Shown here: positions 62,309-64,000 of the stretch, piece by piece | How the letters are laid out: each line of letters opens with the position of its first letter | How positions within the stretch are numbered: the first letter of the stretch is position 1 | Assembly: GCF_020905335.1 (NCBI RefSeq) | Contig: NZ_JAJJMN010000001.1 | Span: forward strand, 1,488,001-1,552,000 | From: Flavobacterium lipolyticum | Lineage (GTDB): Bacteria; Bacteroidota; Bacteroidia; Flavobacteriales; Flavobacteriaceae | Direction: 5' to 3' | Length of the DNA stretch: 64,000 nucleotides | The notes under the pieces: model-generated | Told to the model about the DNA's origin: nothing | Databases searched by the model: none | The model's input: the letters and a program-made list of their open reading frames with translations, nothing else | Made by a program: the position numbers and the translations under genes

Positions 62309-64000
62309 TTATTTTGAAATTAATATCATTGTTTTAATGTCATCAAATTCAATTTCTGTGCCGTTTTCTAAAGCGTCAACAAAAACCAAATCATCAGTCA
62401 ATGTCTCAGACTTAATATAGTCTTCATTTTTTAGAATTGCCTCTTCTAAAAGGCCACTTCTTTTTATTTGAACTTTAATTTTATCGGTAACTTCAAATCC
62501 TGAATCTTTACGAATATTTTGAATTCTGTTTACCAATTCTCTCGCGATTCCTTCGTTTTTCAATTCTTCAGAAATTGTAATATCAAGTGCAACCGTAATT
62601 CCATTTGAATTTGCAACCAGCCAGCCTTCGATATCCTGAGATGTTATTTCGACATCTTCTAATGATAAAGTTACGGTATTTCCTGCAATTACAATATCCA
62701 ATGCTCCCTGCTTGTCCAATTGATTGATCTGACCTGCAGAAAAAGACTGTATCTCTTTGGAAATCAACCCCATATCCTTACCGAAACGTGGCCCAAGAGC
62801 TTTAAAATTAGGCTTAATCTGTTTCACCAAAATACCTGAATCATCGTCTAAAAGCACAATTTCTTTAACGTTAACTTCTGCTTTTACAAGTTCAGAAATC
62901 GCTTCAATTTCAGCCCTCTGATTCTCGTCAAGTACCGGAATCATTACCTTTTGCAAAGGTTGACGTACTTTAATCATTTCCTTTTTACGCAGTGACAAAA
63001 CCAAAGACGATATAGTTTGCGCCTTCTGCATTTTGCTTTCTAACGTTTTATTAACAAAGTTTTCGACAAATTTCGGGAACTCTGCCAAGTGAACACTGGC
63101 AAATTGCTCTGTTTGCGTCGAACCTGTTAGATCGCGGTATAATTTATCCATGAAAAAAGGAGCGATCGGAGCACTTAATTTACTTATCGTTAATAAACAA
63201 GTGTAAAGCGTTTGATAGGCTGCGATTTTATCATGGGCGTATTCTCCTTTCCAGAAACGACGACGACACAAACGAACGTACCAGTTGCTCAGGTTTTCCT
63301 GAACGAAGTCAGAAATAGCCCTTGCTGCTTTCGTAGGCTCATAATCTTCATAACATTCGTCAACAAATTTTATTAAGCTATGCAATTCAGACATGATCCA
63401 CTGATCGATTTCCGGTCTTTCGTTTAACGGAATTTCAGCTTCTGCATATTTAAACCCATCAATATTGGCATATAACGAGAAGAATGAATACGTATTATAC
63501 AGCGTTCCGAAGAATTTACGGCGAACCTCAGCAATTCCTTCAATATCAAACTTTAAGTTATCCCATGGATTTGCATTAGAGATCATGTACCAACGTGTGG
63601 CATCAGGACCGTACTCCTTAATGGTTTCAAAAGGATCTGTTGCATTTCCTAAACGTTTCGACATTTTTTGTCCGTTTTTATCCAGAACCAAACCATTCGA
63701 AACGACATTTTTGTACGCAATTTTATCAAAAACTAAAGTTCCGATTGCATGCAGTGTATAAAACCATCCACGAGTCTGATCGACACCTTCTGCGATGAAA
63801 TTCGCAGGGAAATCTTTATTCTCATCGATTTTATCTTTATTTTCAAAAGGGTAATGCCATTGTGCATAAGGCATCGCTCCCGAATCAAACCAAACGTCAA
63901 TTAAATCGCTTTCACGTTTCATTGGCTGGCCTGAAGCTGAAACCAAAGTAATTCCGTCGACTACATTTTTATGCAGGTCAACTAAATCATAATTTGATTC
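62309..64000 (-). CDS. ileS: Isoleucyl-tRNA synthetase, C-terminal part (runs off the window)
   Basis: About 563 residues of the 3' part are visible and the frame continues past the right edge, so the N-terminal half lies outside. The class I motif KMSKR is at GQKMSKRLGNATDPFE, preceded by the Rossmann-fold end NGLVLDKN and the ESDLIDVWFDSGAMPYAQWH segment of IleS. The anticodon-binding helical domain is at LSNWYVRLCRRRFW. The C-terminal domain continues with a long tail typical of the IleS2 type. It attaches isoleucine to tRNA-Ile in the cytoplasm. It is transcribed with the DksA-like gene, six bases apart. Confidence 0.95.
   Translation of the reverse strand, partial: ESNYDLVDLHKNVVDGITLVSASGQPMKRESDLIDVWFDSGAMPYAQWHYPFENKDKIDENKDFPANFIAEGVDQTRGWFYTLHAIGTLVFDKIAYKNVVSNGLVLDKNGQKMSKRLGNATDPFETIKEYGPDATRWYMISNANPWDNLKFDIEGIAEVRRKFFGTLYNTYSFFSLYANIDGFKYAEAEIPLNERPEIDQWIMSELHSLIKFVDECYEDYEPTKAARAISDFVQENLSNWYVRLCRRRFWKGEYAHDKIAAYQTLYTCLLTISKLSAPIAPFFMDKLYRDLTGSTQTEQFASVHLAEFPKFVENFVNKTLESKMQKAQTISSLVLSLRKKEMIKVRQPLQKVMIPVLDENQRAEIEAISELVKAEVNVKEIVLLDDDSGILVKQIKPNFKALGPRFGKDMGLISKEIQSFSAGQINQLDKQGALDIVIAGNTVTLSLEDVEITSQDIEGWLVANSNGITVALDITISEELKNEGIARELVNRIQNIRKDSGFEVTDKIKVQIKRSGLLEEAILKNEDYIKSETLTDDLVFVDALENGTEIEFDDIKTMILISK

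Overview
The window looks like a chromosomal piece of a Flavobacterium or a close relative (Bacteroidota, Flavobacteriia). Support comes from the AT-rich sequence, two SusC/SusD pairs, an ECF sigma/FecR/TonB-receptor set, promoters with the Bacteroidota TAnnTTTG element, methylmalonyl-CoA epimerase, a cytochrome b/SdhA/SdhB set, and many short palindromic intergenic repeats of flavobacterial type. No phage, transposase, CRISPR array or plasmid replication gene is visible.

Layout. 1-4.7 kb: an outer-membrane barrel protein (cut by the window edge) diverges from a cell-surface signalling set (ECF sigma, FecR-type anti-sigma, STN-containing TonB receptor). 4.7-13.3 kb: an XRE regulator, a membrane protein, a CAT-anticodon tRNA, methylmalonyl-CoA epimerase, an overlapping pair of uncharacterised exported proteins, an Ig-like lipoprotein, a Coa1-like membrane protein and an omega-amidase. 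13.4-33.6 kb: the most interesting part, a polysaccharide-utilisation-like locus. It holds two SusC/SusD pairs, a GntP permease, a RidA protein, a KDG-kinase-like PfkB kinase, a KDPG-aldolase-like enzyme, a D-threonine aldolase/D-serine dehydratase-like PLP enzyme, a membrane-dipeptidase-family hydrolase, a convergent DeoR regulator and a GH20 hexosaminidase with a PA14 domain. 33.8-39.1 kb: succinate dehydrogenase (sdhC-A-B) and HMG-CoA synthase. 39.1-46.1 kb: an accessory stretch of small single genes (two GNATs, a membrane-anchored LytTR regulator, a double-glycine-leader peptide, a protein with EF-Ts/UBA-like helices, others) ending in a 170-bp tandem repeat. 46.2-64 kb: housekeeping genes (aminopeptidase P, ferritin, AIM24-like protein, alpha/beta hydrolase, AddB- and AddA-like recombination nucleases separated by OmpA and Kbl, LspA, two roadblock-like proteins, a DksA/TraR-like protein, and IleS cut by the window edge).

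How the central locus may work. Four promoter regions carry the same TGCA-N7-TGCA operator: upstream of susC1 (two copies), susC2 (two copies), the DeoR gene and the GH20 gene. I read this as one regulon controlled by the local DeoR protein. The enzymes fit a route in which an amino-sugar acid, or another beta-hydroxy amino acid, is dehydrated by the PLP enzyme. RidA would clear the enamine/imine intermediate, and the 2-keto-3-deoxy sugar acid would then be phosphorylated and cleaved to pyruvate and glyceraldehyde 3-phosphate. D-glucosaminate is my favoured substrate. That is inference and is set out as a testable finding.

Limits: all assignments are from reading the sequence. No database search, structure prediction or folding calculation was run.
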